64,000 nucleotides of DNA from Clostridium_AI sp964409685. GTDB lineage: Bacteria; Bacillota; Clostridia; Lachnospirales; Lachnospiraceae. The notes under the pieces were generated by a model. That model ran no database searches, had not been told where the DNA came from, and was given only the letters and a program-made list of their open reading frames with translations. A program made the translations under genes and the position numbers. Position 1 is the stretch's first letter. Every line of letters starts with the position of its first letter. Positions 17,027 to 26,802 of this stretch are shown here, in pieces. The stretch covers positions 31,018-95,017 of the forward strand of contig CAYPEJ010000015.1 in the NCBI GenBank assembly GCA_964409685.1, written 5' to 3'.

Positions 17027-20000
17027 TTATTGGATCTTAACTTTTACTTTCTTCACAACTTTACTATTGTCTTTTGAAGTAATTGTAATCGTAACAGTCT
17101 TACCTTTTCCAAGCTTTTTACCAGTTACAACACCTGCTTTAGAAACAGTTGCATACTTTGGATTACTTGATTTATAAGTTACATTTTTGTTCGTAGCATT
17201 AGAAGGTGCTACTGTAACTTTTAATGCTTTACTCTTTCCTGCTTTTACTGTGATATTTTCACATTTGATTGTCTTTACAGGAACCTTTACAACTACTTTT
17301 ACAATTCTAGAATAAACCGTATACTTCGTGATGTCTTTACTTGTATCTGTATTTGTAATTTTGCAGAAATAGTATTTTGTGCCCTTGGTTCTACTACTTG
17401 GTGTGTAGGAAGCTTTTGTAGCACCTGAAATCTTTTTGGCACCTGTCGTACTATTCTTTGTATTACTATACCATTGGTAAGAAATCTTTTTACCAGTTGC
17501 ACTTACCTTTAATGTTGTAGTCTTACTTCCAACATTGTATTTATATGTCTTAATAGAACCATTTGAACCTTTTGGTAAGTTTGTTTTGATAACTGGTTTA
17601 CTTGGTTTTGTGATCGCCCTTACTGTAACCTTTACTTTTGCAGAGTTTACTGCTGCTGTCTTAATATCTTTTGTTTCATCATGGGCAGTCACTTTACAGA
17701 AGTAATATCTTGTACTAACTGTTTTACTTGGTAATGTATAAGTGTTACTTGTAGCACCTTTAATCTTTGTAGCACCAGAATATTTATTTGTTGTATTCCA
17801 GTACCATTGGTAAGTTACATTTGTACCTTTTGCAGAAACTTTTAATGTATGTGTTTTTGCATTTACTACATATGTGTAAGTTTTAGAAGCATCTAAATCT
17901 ACCGTAATAACTGGTTTTTCAACAGATGTTTCTTCACTTGGCTCTGGTGATGGTGTTACCTCTGGTTCTTCTACTTTATTTTCAATTTCACTACCAATTG
18001 CAATCTCTGTTGGGTTAGCATTTGTGCTAATTACACCACCAACACCATTTGCCGCACTGTCAGTTAATTGAAGTAAACCATGCATATCAATACTTCCATC
18101 TTCTGCAATTGTTGGAACTAATGTAGTATCTAGGCTTACAAACCAATCATCTGCTACAGATGTACCAGTTAAATTTGTACCATCAATATAGTTTGTTTCA
18201 CTTAATAAAGAACTTTGATTCTTAAGTGCCATGCTGTCTGCGTCACCAGCAGTACCGTATGAAATATGGTTATTCAATACCCATGTGGTTGTAGATGCAT
18301 TTGTATTTAATTGAAGGTTACGTCCACCGTTTTGGTAGGATGTTGTGTTCTCAATGATACAACTTGGGTTAGAGTTACTGAATACTCCGCTTGCTAAGTT
18401 GTCAAATGCAATACTATTTACAAGCTTATGAGCAACTGGCATACTTTCACCACCAAGTTTGAATCCGTTTCCTTCACCCTGTATTGTATTACCAGAATCA
18501 GCAGTTAAATATCCATTGTTGTAAGCTACACATTGGTCTACTAATACTTCGCCAATTACTCCTGTAGTTGATTTAGCGTATAAATCCCAACCATCATCAA
18601 TGTTATGGTGAGAGATACAATAACGAAATACATTTCCTTCTCCACAAGTTAATTTCGCTGCAAATCCGTCCGCATCATTTGCAAGAGGATCACAGTTATT
18701 ATAACTTTCACAACTTAAGATTAAGTTATTAGAAGGCCACATACTAAATGGTTCTGCTGAAGCACCAGAGATCTGGATACCTGTATAACCATTGTTATGT
18801 ACCACTAATTTTTCAACTGTATTGTAATGTCCACTTACTTGAACTACTTTTTGATTTCCTTGTCCATTGAAAACTTCAAAATCATATAGATGCCAGTAAT
18901 TACCGTTAAGAATAAATCCACCAGAAGAACTATTTGCTAAATCAAATTTAACTTTTTCACCTGGTGCAGACATAATTGTAATTGGATTTTCTTTTGTACC
19001 ATTATGACCACGTTGAATTTCTACTTTCTTTGTTAATTTATATGTTCCACCTAATAAGACAATTTCTTGTCCTGGTTGTGCGTAATCTACTGCTGTGTAA
19101 ATATCAAGTGGGCTTGCTTTTGTACCTTTGTTATTGGCAGAACCGCTTGCTGATACATAGATCGCATTTTCACTAGTTCCATATTTCTTGTAAGAAACAC
19201 TGAATTTCACTTCGATTGGAGTTTGGTCTAATACTTCTGAATTTCCTAATAAACTTCCTTGTTGCTCATTTGTTCCAGGAGTAAAAATGGCTTTAAACTC
19301 ATTTTTACCTTCCTTTAAAGTTACATTTGCAGTTACTCTTAATGTAGCAGCTTCAGAAGGATTAATTGCTAAATTTTCTGCTACTAAGTTGTTTTCTGCA
19401 TCGTATACATTTACAGTACCAACATAATCTGCTTTAAATGCTGTTTCAAATGTTTCTGTGCCTGCTGTAGATGCAGAATCATAAGAAACACTTGCATATT
19501 TTGTTGTAACTGGTCTTGGAATACCTTCTGGGTCTGTTGCTGGGTCAGATGTAGTGAATCTCATATTAGAAACTTCTACCTTAATTTTACGAGCTGCACA
19601 AACGCCAACATAATATTTGCTACTATCTTGCTTTAATAATAATTCTGGTTCATAGCAGATTACTTCATCATAACCATCCATAATTGCGTGAAAACCAGTA
19701 TTGTCTTTCTTTAATGTTAATGTATATACATCACCTGTTGTAAATGCTGTTTTACTACAGTCAAATGCACTTGTATCAATTGTTTTTCTTGCTGATGAGG
19801 AAGTAGAAGGTGCTTCTGTATAACCAGTTACGAAGTAACCACCTGGAATACCTCCTTGTCCTAATCCTGTCTCAGGATTTGTATATTTACGAACTACACT
19901 ACCTGCAGAGTTGAAATATCTTGAAGCAGAGTCTCCATCCTTAAATGTATCAATTGCCATAACACCAAATCCAGATTGATTATCTCTTGCCTCACCATCC

Positions 20001-21382
20001 GTTACAGTAAATGTTGCTGTTAATTCAAAGTTTTCCTTTGTAGGGTCAATCTCTGTGTAATAATATAGGAATCCATCTTCACTTTCTGCAAGTTTTCCTC
20101 CCGAATTACTACCACTTGGTAATACATTCATTTCAATTATACCAGTTTCTTCATCTACTGTAATTGAGCCACCAGCACCAGAACCAACTAATGCAGTTTT
20201 GAAACGTTCTTCCATAAGCTGAACTCTTTTATCCATAGTTGTATCAATGCTGTTGCTTTCTGCATCAAATGCTTCCACTTTTAATGTGTAAGCCTTACCT
20301 GCTGTTACTACTGTATTTGGAATAGTATAAGTGCATTGTGTTAAATCACTTGCCAAAACAGTAAATGCTTCACTTCCTTTTTCTGCGATAGAAAGTGTAT
20401 ATTTTTGTGCAGCTGTTGCAGCTGTCCATGTCACATCCAAACCTAAATCTTTATTTGTAAGAGCACTACTGATCGATAAGTTGGCTAAACTTGGCTTAAA
20501 ATCAAAGCTTTCTGTTATAGTTGGTTTATATGTTGTAAGTGAACCATCACGAATGGCTTCACATACAAAGGTATATGTGTCAGTTACACCTAATGTTGGT
20601 GATAACTTAACTGTCTTTTTGCCATCTGTAAATTCATAAATCTTTTCCTGATCTACTAATTCACCCGCTGAGTTATACATTTTAACCCAAACTGCATCTG
20701 TATCCGCATTGGCAATTGTGCCAGCTACTTCAACATCTAATGTATTTTTATCTTCTGCATTATAAGAAATGTCTTCAATAGAAGGTGTTGTTCCATCTGA
20801 GAAGTCTACAGATTGTGCTTCCCCTTCTGTTACACTTACATAATAAATATTAACATTTGCATCTGGACAAATGTAGTATGTGCCAGCTTCGCTTAAAGTA
20901 GCTTCTGCCGCTGGAATCTTTCCATCCGCATCGGTAATATTTTTCGCTCCATATGCTTTTAAACCTTCAACAACCTTTGCTCCTTCTGCATTGTAGATAG
21001 ACAATGTTCTATCTGTTGTATCACTACTACTTAATGCATAGATAGAAACCTTTGCTTCCGCTGTTGTTGTAAAGTAAAGAGCACGGTGACTAGATGTACC
21101 TGCACCACCCGTTTTTAGTCTCTGTGTAAAAGAGTGATTCTTATCACTAGTTTTTTCACTACCATCAATTGTTAATGTTTTACCTGAAACTTTAAGTTCA
21201 AAATCGCCATATGTTGTATTTTCTGATATGGTACCTGCTTGCAATTTTGATACATTCCATACTTTCGTGGTTGTTCCGCTTGTATCTGCTGAAATCTCAA
21301 GTACATTTGCTGGTAAATATGCTGATACTAATGCAAATACTAACAACCAAGAAACTACACGTAAAATTGTCTTCTTGTTCAT
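17027..21382 (-). CDS. Secreted multidomain pectate lyase (PL9-like)
   Basis: About 1451 residues. Signal peptide at the N-terminus (MNKKTILRVVSWLLVFALVS). Residues ~30-400 hold Ig/FN3-like segments, then a carbohydrate-binding-like beta-sandwich (~400-610). The parallel beta-helix domain (~740-1130) begins at SPLDIYTAVDYAQPGQEIVL and runs through IDDGWDLYAK and EGNGFKLGG, which fits polysaccharide lyase family 9 (Lys and Asp used for Ca-dependent beta-elimination). After a PSPEPSEE linker come two QWYW/QWYS Ig-like repeats and a final BIG2-like domain. It would cut pectin outside the cell. GGAGG is five bases before ATG 21382; an earlier Met adds 8 residues. Confidence 0.85.
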   Translation of the reverse strand: MNKKTILRVVSWLLVFALVSAYLPANVLEISADTSGTTTKVWNVSKLQAGTISENTTYGDFELKVSGKTLTIDGSEKTSDKNHSFTQRLKTGGAGTSSHRALYFTTTAEAKVSIYALSSSDTTDRTLSIYNAEGAKVVEGLKAYGAKNITDADGKIPAAEATLSEAGTYYICPDANVNIYYVSVTEGEAQSVDFSDGTTPSIEDISYNAEDKNTLDVEVAGTIANADTDAVWVKMYNSAGELVDQEKIYEFTDGKKTVKLSPTLGVTDTYTFVCEAIRDGSLTTYKPTITESFDFKPSLANLSISSALTNKDLGLDVTWTAATAAQKYTLSIAEKGSEAFTVLASDLTQCTYTIPNTVVTAGKAYTLKVEAFDAESNSIDTTMDKRVQLMEERFKTALVGSGAGGSITVDEETGIIEMNVLPSGSNSGGKLAESEDGFLYYYTEIDPTKENFELTATFTVTDGEARDNQSGFGVMAIDTFKDGDSASRYFNSAGSVVRKYTNPETGLGQGGIPGGYFVTGYTEAPSTSSSARKTIDTSAFDCSKTAFTTGDVYTLTLKKDNTGFHAIMDGYDEVICYEPELLLKQDSSKYYVGVCAARKIKVEVSNMRFTTSDPATDPEGIPRPVTTKYASVSYDSASTAGTETFETAFKADYVGTVNVYDAENNLVAENLAINPSEAATLRVTANVTLKEGKNEFKAIFTPGTNEQQGSLLGNSEVLDQTPIEVKFSVSYKKYGTSENAIYVSASGSANNKGTKASPLDIYTAVDYAQPGQEIVLLGGTYKLTKKVEIQRGHNGTKENPITIMSAPGEKVKFDLANSSSGGFILNGNYWHLYDFEVFNGQGNQKVVQVSGHYNTVEKLVVHNNGYTGIQISGASAEPFSMWPSNNLILSCESYNNCDPLANDADGFAAKLTCGEGNVFRYCISHHNIDDGWDLYAKSTTGVIGEVLVDQCVAYNNGYLTADSGNTIQGEGNGFKLGGESMPVAHKLVNSIAFDNLASGVFSNSNPSCIIENTTSYQNGGRNLQLNTNASTTTWVLNNHISYGTAGDADSMALKNQSSLLSETNYIDGTNLTGTSVADDWFVSLDTTLVPTIAEDGSIDMHGLLQLTDSAANGVGGVISTNANPTEIAIGSEIENKVEEPEVTPSPEPSEETSVEKPVITVDLDASKTYTYVVNAKTHTLKVSAKGTNVTYQWYWNTTNKYSGATKIKGATSNTYTLPSKTVSTRYYFCKVTAHDETKDIKTAAVNSAKVKVTVRAITKPSKPVIKTNLPKGSNGSIKTYKYNVGSKTTTLKVSATGKKISYQWYSNTKNSTTGAKKISGATKASYTPSSRTKGTKYYFCKITNTDTSKDITKYTVYSRIVKVVVKVPVKTIKCENITVKAGKSKALKVTVAPSNATNKNVTYKSSNPKYATVSKAGVVTGKKLGKGKTVTITITSKDNSKVVKKVKVKIQ

Positions 21383-21564
21383 GTTTTCCTCCTTCTTTTT
21401 TCCCAAACTTTCTAATTCTGTTAAATGTAAGTATTTACATTTTCATTATCTCTGATTTTTTTTGAAAATTCAATATAGTTTAATTATTGTAAAACACTTT
21501 CTCCAATTCTCATAAGAAAAGCTTTTATTTTTGTTCTAATTGCCCAAATGGACCGTCTTTAAAA

Positions 21565-21593
21565 TTGACATATTCTGCACTTTCTGTTATACT
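21565..21593 (+). promoter_or_regulatory. ilvBN promoter
   Basis: TTGACA and TATACT separated by exactly 17 bases, upstream of the T-box leader. The 21383-21564 stretch before it showed nothing further. Confidence 0.8.
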
Positions 21594-21599
21594 CTTACA

Positions 21600-21882
21600 A
21601 AAGTATGTTTGTAAATGCAATGACAAGGAGGAGTACATATATCAGACATCTCAGAGAGAAGGTGGCTGGTGAGAATCTTCATGAATGGTATGTGGAAGTA
21701 GCCTTCGAGCAGTAAACCGAACGAGCGATTGCTCTAGTAGTCTTTAACGGTCTTTTCCACCGTTATCTGGAAAACAATATCGACTTTACGTCCGTATTGA
21801 TGAGTGCAGAGAAATCTCTGAAATTAGGTGGTACCACGGAATAACATTTCGCCCTAAGCTATACAATAGCTTAGGGCTTTTT
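21600..21882 (+). promoter_or_regulatory. T-box leader, probable valine specifier
   Basis: Classical T-box riboswitch that senses uncharged tRNA. The conserved T-box AGGTGGTACCACGG is at 21826-21839. Stem I ends ...GGAAGTAGCCTTCGAGCAG, which by comparison with other T-boxes places the specifier codon at GTA (21698-21700), valine. The terminator is GCCCTAAGCTAT/ATAGCTTAGGGC (21851-21877) followed by five T. Uncharged tRNA-Val would stabilise the antiterminator and switch on ilvBN. The specifier reading is by eye and moderately sure; the T-box itself is certain. Confidence 0.92.
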
Positions 21883-21886
21883 AATT

Positions 21887-21919
21887 TATAGGAAATTCCG
21901 CTTCGCTACATTTCCTATA
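21887..21919. repeat. Dispersed palindromic repeat, complete copy
   Basis: Perfect 10-base arms TATAGGAAAT and ATTTCCTATA around TCCGCTTCGCTAC. The centre is the reverse complement of that at 58681-58709, so the copies face opposite ways. It sits between the T-box terminator and ilvB. Confidence 0.6.
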
Positions 21920-21988
21920 TAGAACTACATAAAACTGCAAAAAATAAAATCTTACAAACATCTTAGAAAAGATAAAGGAGGAATCCCT

Positions 21989-23713
21989 ATGAAAATAAAA
22001 GGAACTAGTTTATTTGTAAAAGCATTAAACGAAGAAGGTGTTGATACGATATTCGGCTATCCTGGCGGTTTTGTAACTGACATTTTCGACGAACTTTATC
22101 AGCAAGACAAAATTAACATGATACTCCCACGACATGAACAAGGACTAATTCATGCAGCAGATGGTTATGCACGTTCTACTGGAAAAGTTGGTGTTTGCCT
22201 TGTTACCAGTGGACCTGGTGCTACAAACTTAGTAACTGGAATCGCAACTGCAAACTATGACAGCGTTCCATTAGTATGTTTCACTGGTCAAGTACCAACT
22301 CATCTAATTGGAAATGACGCGTTCCAAGAAGTCGATATTGTTGGTGTGGTTCGAAATATATGTAAATACGCCGTTACCGTTCGTAAACGTAGCGACCTAG
22401 GAAGAATCATCAAAGAAGCCTTTTACATTGCACGCACAGGAAAACCTGGACCTGTAGTCATCGATCTTCCAAAAGACATTATGCTAGAACTTGGAGATGA
22501 TACGTATCCAGATACCATTAATATGCGTTCCTATAAACCAAATACACATGTACATATCGGTCAGCTCAAAAAGATCGTTTCTCTTTTAGAAACTTCCAAA
22601 CGTCCATTATTCCTAATCGGCGGAGGGGTTACTATCGCAAGAGCCGGGAAAGCCTTAACAGCATTAGCCGAAAAAACACAAATTCCTGTTATTTCAACTA
22701 TTATGGGAAAAGGAAACTTACCAACTACACACCCTCTTTTCATTGGAAATATGGGTATGCACGGTTCCTATGCCTCCAATATGGCTTGCAACAACTGTGA
22801 TGTGTTATTTTCCATTGGAACACGTTTTAACGACCGTATCACAGGTAGAATCAATGAATTTGCCAAACACGCGAAGATTATTCACATCGACATCGACCCA
22901 GCTGCTATTTCACGAAATATTAGCGTAGATATTCCAATTGTTGCTGATGCAAAAGAAGCCATAGAACAGCTTATCACAATGGTAGATACCTATGACACCA
23001 AAGAATGGATCGAACAAATTAAACAATGGGATGCTGAATATCCAATTCCAATCAATGAAGCAGATGTATTATCACCTGCAGCCATTATACAGGAGTTAAA
23101 TTCTAGATATCCTGACTCAATCGTTGTAACCGATGTTGGTCAGCATCAAATGTGGACCACACAGTTCTTAGAGATGAATGGAACACGCCAACTTCTTACA
23201 TCTGGTGGACTTGGTACTATGGGTTACGGCTTACCTGCTGCAATCGGTGCCCAAATCGGTAATCCAGAGCGTACCGTAATCTGTGTATCTGGAGATGGTG
23301 GAATTCAAATGAACATCCAAGAATTAGCTACGGCAGCATGTCAAGAACTTCCTCTAATCATCTGCATTTTGAATAACGGTAACTTAGGAATGGTTCGTCA
23401 GTTCCAAAACCTGTTCTATGACAAACACTTTTATCGTACCTGCCTTCGTTGCCACAAATCTTGCAAAGGTCACTGTGCAGATGAAGGTCATGAATGCCCT
23501 CCTTACTCACCAGACTTTGTAAAATTAGCGGAAAGCTATGGTGGAACTGGTATTCGTGTAACCAAAAATGAAGAAATCAAAGAAGCCTTCGAAAAAGCTT
23601 CTCACAATACAAATAGCCCTACTATCATTGAATTTATAATTAATCCAGACGATTTAGTTATGCCAATGGTCCCAAATGGTAATTCACTAAACGAGATGAT
23701 TTTAGAATGTTGA
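21989..23713 (+). CDS. ilvB: Acetolactate synthase, large subunit
   Basis: 574-residue thiamine-diphosphate enzyme that condenses two pyruvates, or pyruvate with 2-oxobutyrate, in valine, leucine and isoleucine synthesis. The order is standard: Pyr domain with YPGG and catalytic Glu in RHEQGLIHAADGYAR, central domain, then PP domain with GDGG...NNGNLGM. Unusual is a Cys-rich insert near residues 484-504 (TCLRCHKSCKGHC then HECPP) before the last helices. AAAGGAGG precedes the ATG. It follows a T-box and is 16 bases upstream of ilvN. Confidence 0.95.
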   Translation: MKIKGTSLFVKALNEEGVDTIFGYPGGFVTDIFDELYQQDKINMILPRHEQGLIHAADGYARSTGKVGVCLVTSGPGATNLVTGIATANYDSVPLVCFTGQVPTHLIGNDAFQEVDIVGVVRNICKYAVTVRKRSDLGRIIKEAFYIARTGKPGPVVIDLPKDIMLELGDDTYPDTINMRSYKPNTHVHIGQLKKIVSLLETSKRPLFLIGGGVTIARAGKALTALAEKTQIPVISTIMGKGNLPTTHPLFIGNMGMHGSYASNMACNNCDVLFSIGTRFNDRITGRINEFAKHAKIIHIDIDPAAISRNISVDIPIVADAKEAIEQLITMVDTYDTKEWIEQIKQWDAEYPIPINEADVLSPAAIIQELNSRYPDSIVVTDVGQHQMWTTQFLEMNGTRQLLTSGGLGTMGYGLPAAIGAQIGNPERTVICVSGDGGIQMNIQELATAACQELPLIICILNNGNLGMVRQFQNLFYDKHFYRTCLRCHKSCKGHCADEGHECPPYSPDFVKLAESYGGTGIRVTKNEEIKEAFEKASHNTNSPTIIEFIINPDDLVMPMVPNGNSLNEMILEC

Positions 23714-23729
23714 GAAAGGTGTTCACAAG

Positions 23730-24251
23730 ATGAGTAATAAAAAATGTAAACGTTGGATTTCATTATACGTACAAAATGAGATTGGTGTACTTGCTCGAAT
23801 CTCAAGCTTATTTTCAAGTAAATCATACAACTTAGAAAGTCTTACTGTTGGAACTACGGAAGACCCCACCGTATCCAGAATGACCATAACAGTAATCAGC
23901 GACGATACCACATTTGAACAAATTAAGAAGCAATTAAATCGTTGTATTGAAGTGATTAAAGTAATTGATTTTACAACAGTTCCTATTCACGTTAAAGAAC
24001 TGTTGTTTATTAAGATTAAACATTGTTCGAAAGAAGATAAAATCGAAATTTTCCGACTTGCACAAGCATTTCAACTAAAAGTATCTGACTATGGAAAGAA
24101 CAGTGTTCTAATCGAATGTACGAACACGGAGGAACAGAACAATAACATAATTAAATTATTCCAAGAAAACTTCACAAAAATCGAAGTTGTTCGTGGTGGA
24201 AATGTTGCAATTGAGGCAATTAGCTTACCGAATTTATATAATTCTAAATAA
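23730..24251 (+). CDS. ilvN: Acetolactate synthase, small (regulatory) subunit
   Basis: 173 residues, the usual length. N-terminal ACT domain (WISLYVQNEIGVLARISSLF, then YNLESLTVG), which in this family binds valine for feedback control; C-terminal ALS_SS domain. AGAAAGGTG lies before the ATG. Second gene of the T-box-controlled operon. Confidence 0.93.
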   Translation: MSNKKCKRWISLYVQNEIGVLARISSLFSSKSYNLESLTVGTTEDPTVSRMTITVISDDTTFEQIKKQLNRCIEVIKVIDFTTVPIHVKELLFIKIKHCSKEDKIEIFRLAQAFQLKVSDYGKNSVLIECTNTEEQNNNIIKLFQENFTKIEVVRGGNVAIEAISLPNLYNSK

Positions 24252-24270
24252 AGACAATTGTAAGCAAACA

Positions 24271-24315
24271 TGGACTGTTATCTTTTTATACACAGGATAA
24301 CAGTCCATTTATTTT
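24271..24315 (+). terminator. Terminator of ilvBN
   Basis: TGGACTGTTATC and GATAACAGTCCA form a perfect 12-base stem, then TTTATTTT. Confidence 0.85.
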
Positions 24316-24331
24316 GCATTAAAATACTAAC

Positions 24332-25330
24332 TTACCAATATAATGTTTGCCATTTCTCAATTAAATCTTTTGGTAGTGTTATCTCAGTTCCTTGTACAAT
24401 ATCTGTCAGTTGATCCACATGACTTACTCCACAGATTGGCACTACTTGAAATGGCTGATTAAGCAAATAGGCAATGGACATAGCCACAAACGGCAATCCC
24501 ATCTCCCTATACAACTTTAACAAATCATTGTAAATAATTAAATTTCTATCTGTCCAGTAAATATTGCAAGTACCATACTCCGATACTGTCTCTTTTGCAT
24601 TCAAACGTCTTCCCTCTTGATACATTTTGTGGAAGAAGCCTTCTGCTGTTGAAGAATATGGAATCATCGGTGTATCGGTATCCACATGCCATTTAAACTG
24701 CTCGTATGAGGTAGTAATCAGCTTACTTTGCATCTTCTCCTCTTGAATCGCTTCTTCACGCTTACTTGCTAAACTCCACTGATTCGATACCGCAGAAAAT
24801 CCTTGTTTGCCTATCTTGGCAGCATATACCTCTGCTTCTTTTAAACGCTCTACTGAGTAATTAGAAGCCCCATAATAGCGAATTTTACCTTCTGCCACTA
24901 GTTCTTCCATAAAATCAATAATTTCGCCGATTTCTCTTGTTTCGTCATCCCTATGAAGCCAATAAAAATCAATAGTATCTAGGCCTAATATCTTTCTACT
25001 CTCATCTAGATCCTTTCTCACTTCTTCCCTGGTTACACGGGAGATTTCAGGAGTATTCAGATTAAAATGAGCTCCTTTTGTTGCAACAACAATATCACTA
25101 TGATTTCGCTCTTTTAACCACTTACCAATAATCGTTTCGCTAATGCGGTCCATTCCAGGAATCCAACCACAATAAACCTTGGCTGTATCAATGAAATTCC
25201 CTCCTAGGGCCACATATCTATCTAAAACATCAAATGCTTGCTTTTCTGCTAATTTCGAACCAATACAACCTCCACCGAAGCATATGTTGGAAACTTGTAA
25301 ATCTGTCCCCTTTATCTGTATTTTTTTCAA
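24332..25330 (-). CDS. Aldo/keto reductase
   Basis: About 332 residues, NADPH-dependent TIM-barrel oxidoreductase. Visible motifs are the N-terminal IKGTDLQVSNICFGGGCIG, catalytic Asp/Tyr in FIDTAKVYCGW, IDFYWLHRDD, and IRYYGASNYS. Start is probably TTG at 25330: AAAGGAG lies 8 bases before it and the following residues (KKIQIKGTDL) match family starts; an ATG 42 bases earlier lacks a good site. Physiological substrate unknown, presumably a carbonyl compound. Confidence 0.87.
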   Translation of the reverse strand: MKKIQIKGTDLQVSNICFGGGCIGSKLAEKQAFDVLDRYVALGGNFIDTAKVYCGWIPGMDRISETIIGKWLKERNHSDIVVATKGAHFNLNTPEISRVTREEVRKDLDESRKILGLDTIDFYWLHRDDETREIGEIIDFMEELVAEGKIRYYGASNYSVERLKEAEVYAAKIGKQGFSAVSNQWSLASKREEAIQEEKMQSKLITTSYEQFKWHVDTDTPMIPYSSTAEGFFHKMYQEGRRLNAKETVSEYGTCNIYWTDRNLIIYNDLLKLYREMGLPFVAMSIAYLLNQPFQVVPICGVSHVDQLTDIVQGTEITLPKDLIEKWQTLYW

Positions 25331-25483
25331 CCTATCAGCTCCTTTCCAGTGCCTTTTATTATATCCTACCATAATATTCTTTGCAATTCTGCCAGATGAA
25401 TTATAGAATTTTCTATTTTTTTATTTACATAAATTTTTTATGTGGTATTCTATAAGTATGTTATACATAAGGAGAGAATACAT

Positions 25484-26707
25484 ATGTATGAACAAAATAT
25501 TGCAAGTGAGGAATATTTCCAAAGTAATGACCGTTATGCTAACGGGGTAACCTGTAACTTTATCTCTTTGGCCTCAATTATATTTCCTCTCATTATCATA
25601 CTATCTTACTTAAATGTCCTGCCCTTAACATTAAAGAGCTTACTTACTCCTTGTATTCTAACTATAATATTTAACCTTATATTAATGATTATTCGTTATT
25701 TTAAGGCACCAGCATACTTTGTAAAGTATTATTGCCTAATTGTAATCGAAATCATTATCGGTATATTGTCCATGAATACACATGTAGGAATTTACATGAC
25801 TTATGTAATTGCACCCATTATCAGCTGTATTTATTTTGACAATGCACTTACAAGAAGAATCTCTTTTTTTGGATACGTAATGATGATTCTAGGACTTGCC
25901 TTTCGTGCGAAGAATGTTACAAGTCTTGGACTTTCTACCTTAAATCCATTAATGTGGTTCATCACGTACGCAGTTCGTTTTTCCATCGAATATATCATTC
26001 TTTCGCTAATCTGTTTCGCCATCGCCAGTAGAGCACGAAAAGTTTTAGTTGATGTCTTTTCTAGAAAACAAAAGATTGAGTTTATGCAACAACAGCTCAT
26101 CTATAGTTTTGCAAACATCATTGAGTCAAGAGATGATGTAACAGGACAACATGTAAAAAGAACAAGTGCATACGTACGCTTAATTGCAGAAGAATTAAAA
26201 TACAATGGTTTTTATGCCGACGAACTAGATGAAACCGCCCTAGAATACATCTGTATGGCTGCACCTATTCACGATATTGGAAAATTAAAGATACCAGATT
26301 CCATACTCTGTAAACCTGGTGCCTTAACTGCTGAAGAATTTGAAGTCATTAAAAGTCATACAGTACGTGGAGAAGAAATTATTCAAAGAACGATGACCAA
26401 TCTAGAAGATGAGGAATTCCTTCATTACGCTAGAAATGTTGCTCTTTACCATCATGAACGTTGGGACGGCACGGGATACCCTATGGGATTGTCAGGACGA
26501 AACATTCCACTATGTGCAAGAATTATGGCCGTAGCGGATGTATTTGATGCTCTCGTAAGTAAACGAAGCTACAAAGATTCTTTCACTCTTGAAGATGCCT
26601 TTGAAGAACTTGAAAGAGCAAGCGGAAAACAATTTGAACCGCTAATTGTAGAGACATTCATAAATCAAAAAGAAGTTGTAAAACAAATTTACCGAGACAT
26701 TACTTAA
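25484..26707 (+). CDS. HD-GYP cyclic-di-GMP phosphodiesterase, membrane-bound
   Basis: 407 residues. Six hydrophobic segments fill the first ~185 residues. The HD-GYP domain follows: HDIGKLKIPDSILCKPGALT, then HHERWDGTGYP. All metal-binding His/Asp and the GYP triplet are present, so it should hydrolyse cyclic di-GMP. GGAGA lies before ATG 25484; an earlier start would add 14 residues. It converges with an NrnA-like gene whose family degrades the pGpG product. Confidence 0.9.
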   Translation: MYEQNIASEEYFQSNDRYANGVTCNFISLASIIFPLIIILSYLNVLPLTLKSLLTPCILTIIFNLILMIIRYFKAPAYFVKYYCLIVIEIIIGILSMNTHVGIYMTYVIAPIISCIYFDNALTRRISFFGYVMMILGLAFRAKNVTSLGLSTLNPLMWFITYAVRFSIEYIILSLICFAIASRARKVLVDVFSRKQKIEFMQQQLIYSFANIIESRDDVTGQHVKRTSAYVRLIAEELKYNGFYADELDETALEYICMAAPIHDIGKLKIPDSILCKPGALTAEEFEVIKSHTVRGEEIIQRTMTNLEDEEFLHYARNVALYHHERWDGTGYPMGLSGRNIPLCARIMAVADVFDALVSKRSYKDSFTLEDAFEELERASGKQFEPLIVETFINQKEVVKQIYRDIT

Positions 26708-26751
26708 TTTGTACATATATTTTTAAATCAAAGCTATAAATTATCAGTGCA

Positions 26752-26802
26752 AAAAAACAGTTTGCCTAAAGCTTATCTAAGCTTTTAGCAAACTGTTTTT
26801 TT
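26752..26802. terminator. Bidirectional terminator
   Basis: AAAACAGTTTGC pairs with GCAAACTGTTTT, extended by CTAAAGCTTA/TAAGCTTTTAG inside, with a run of A on one side and T on the other. Shared by the HD-GYP and DHH genes. Confidence 0.85.
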
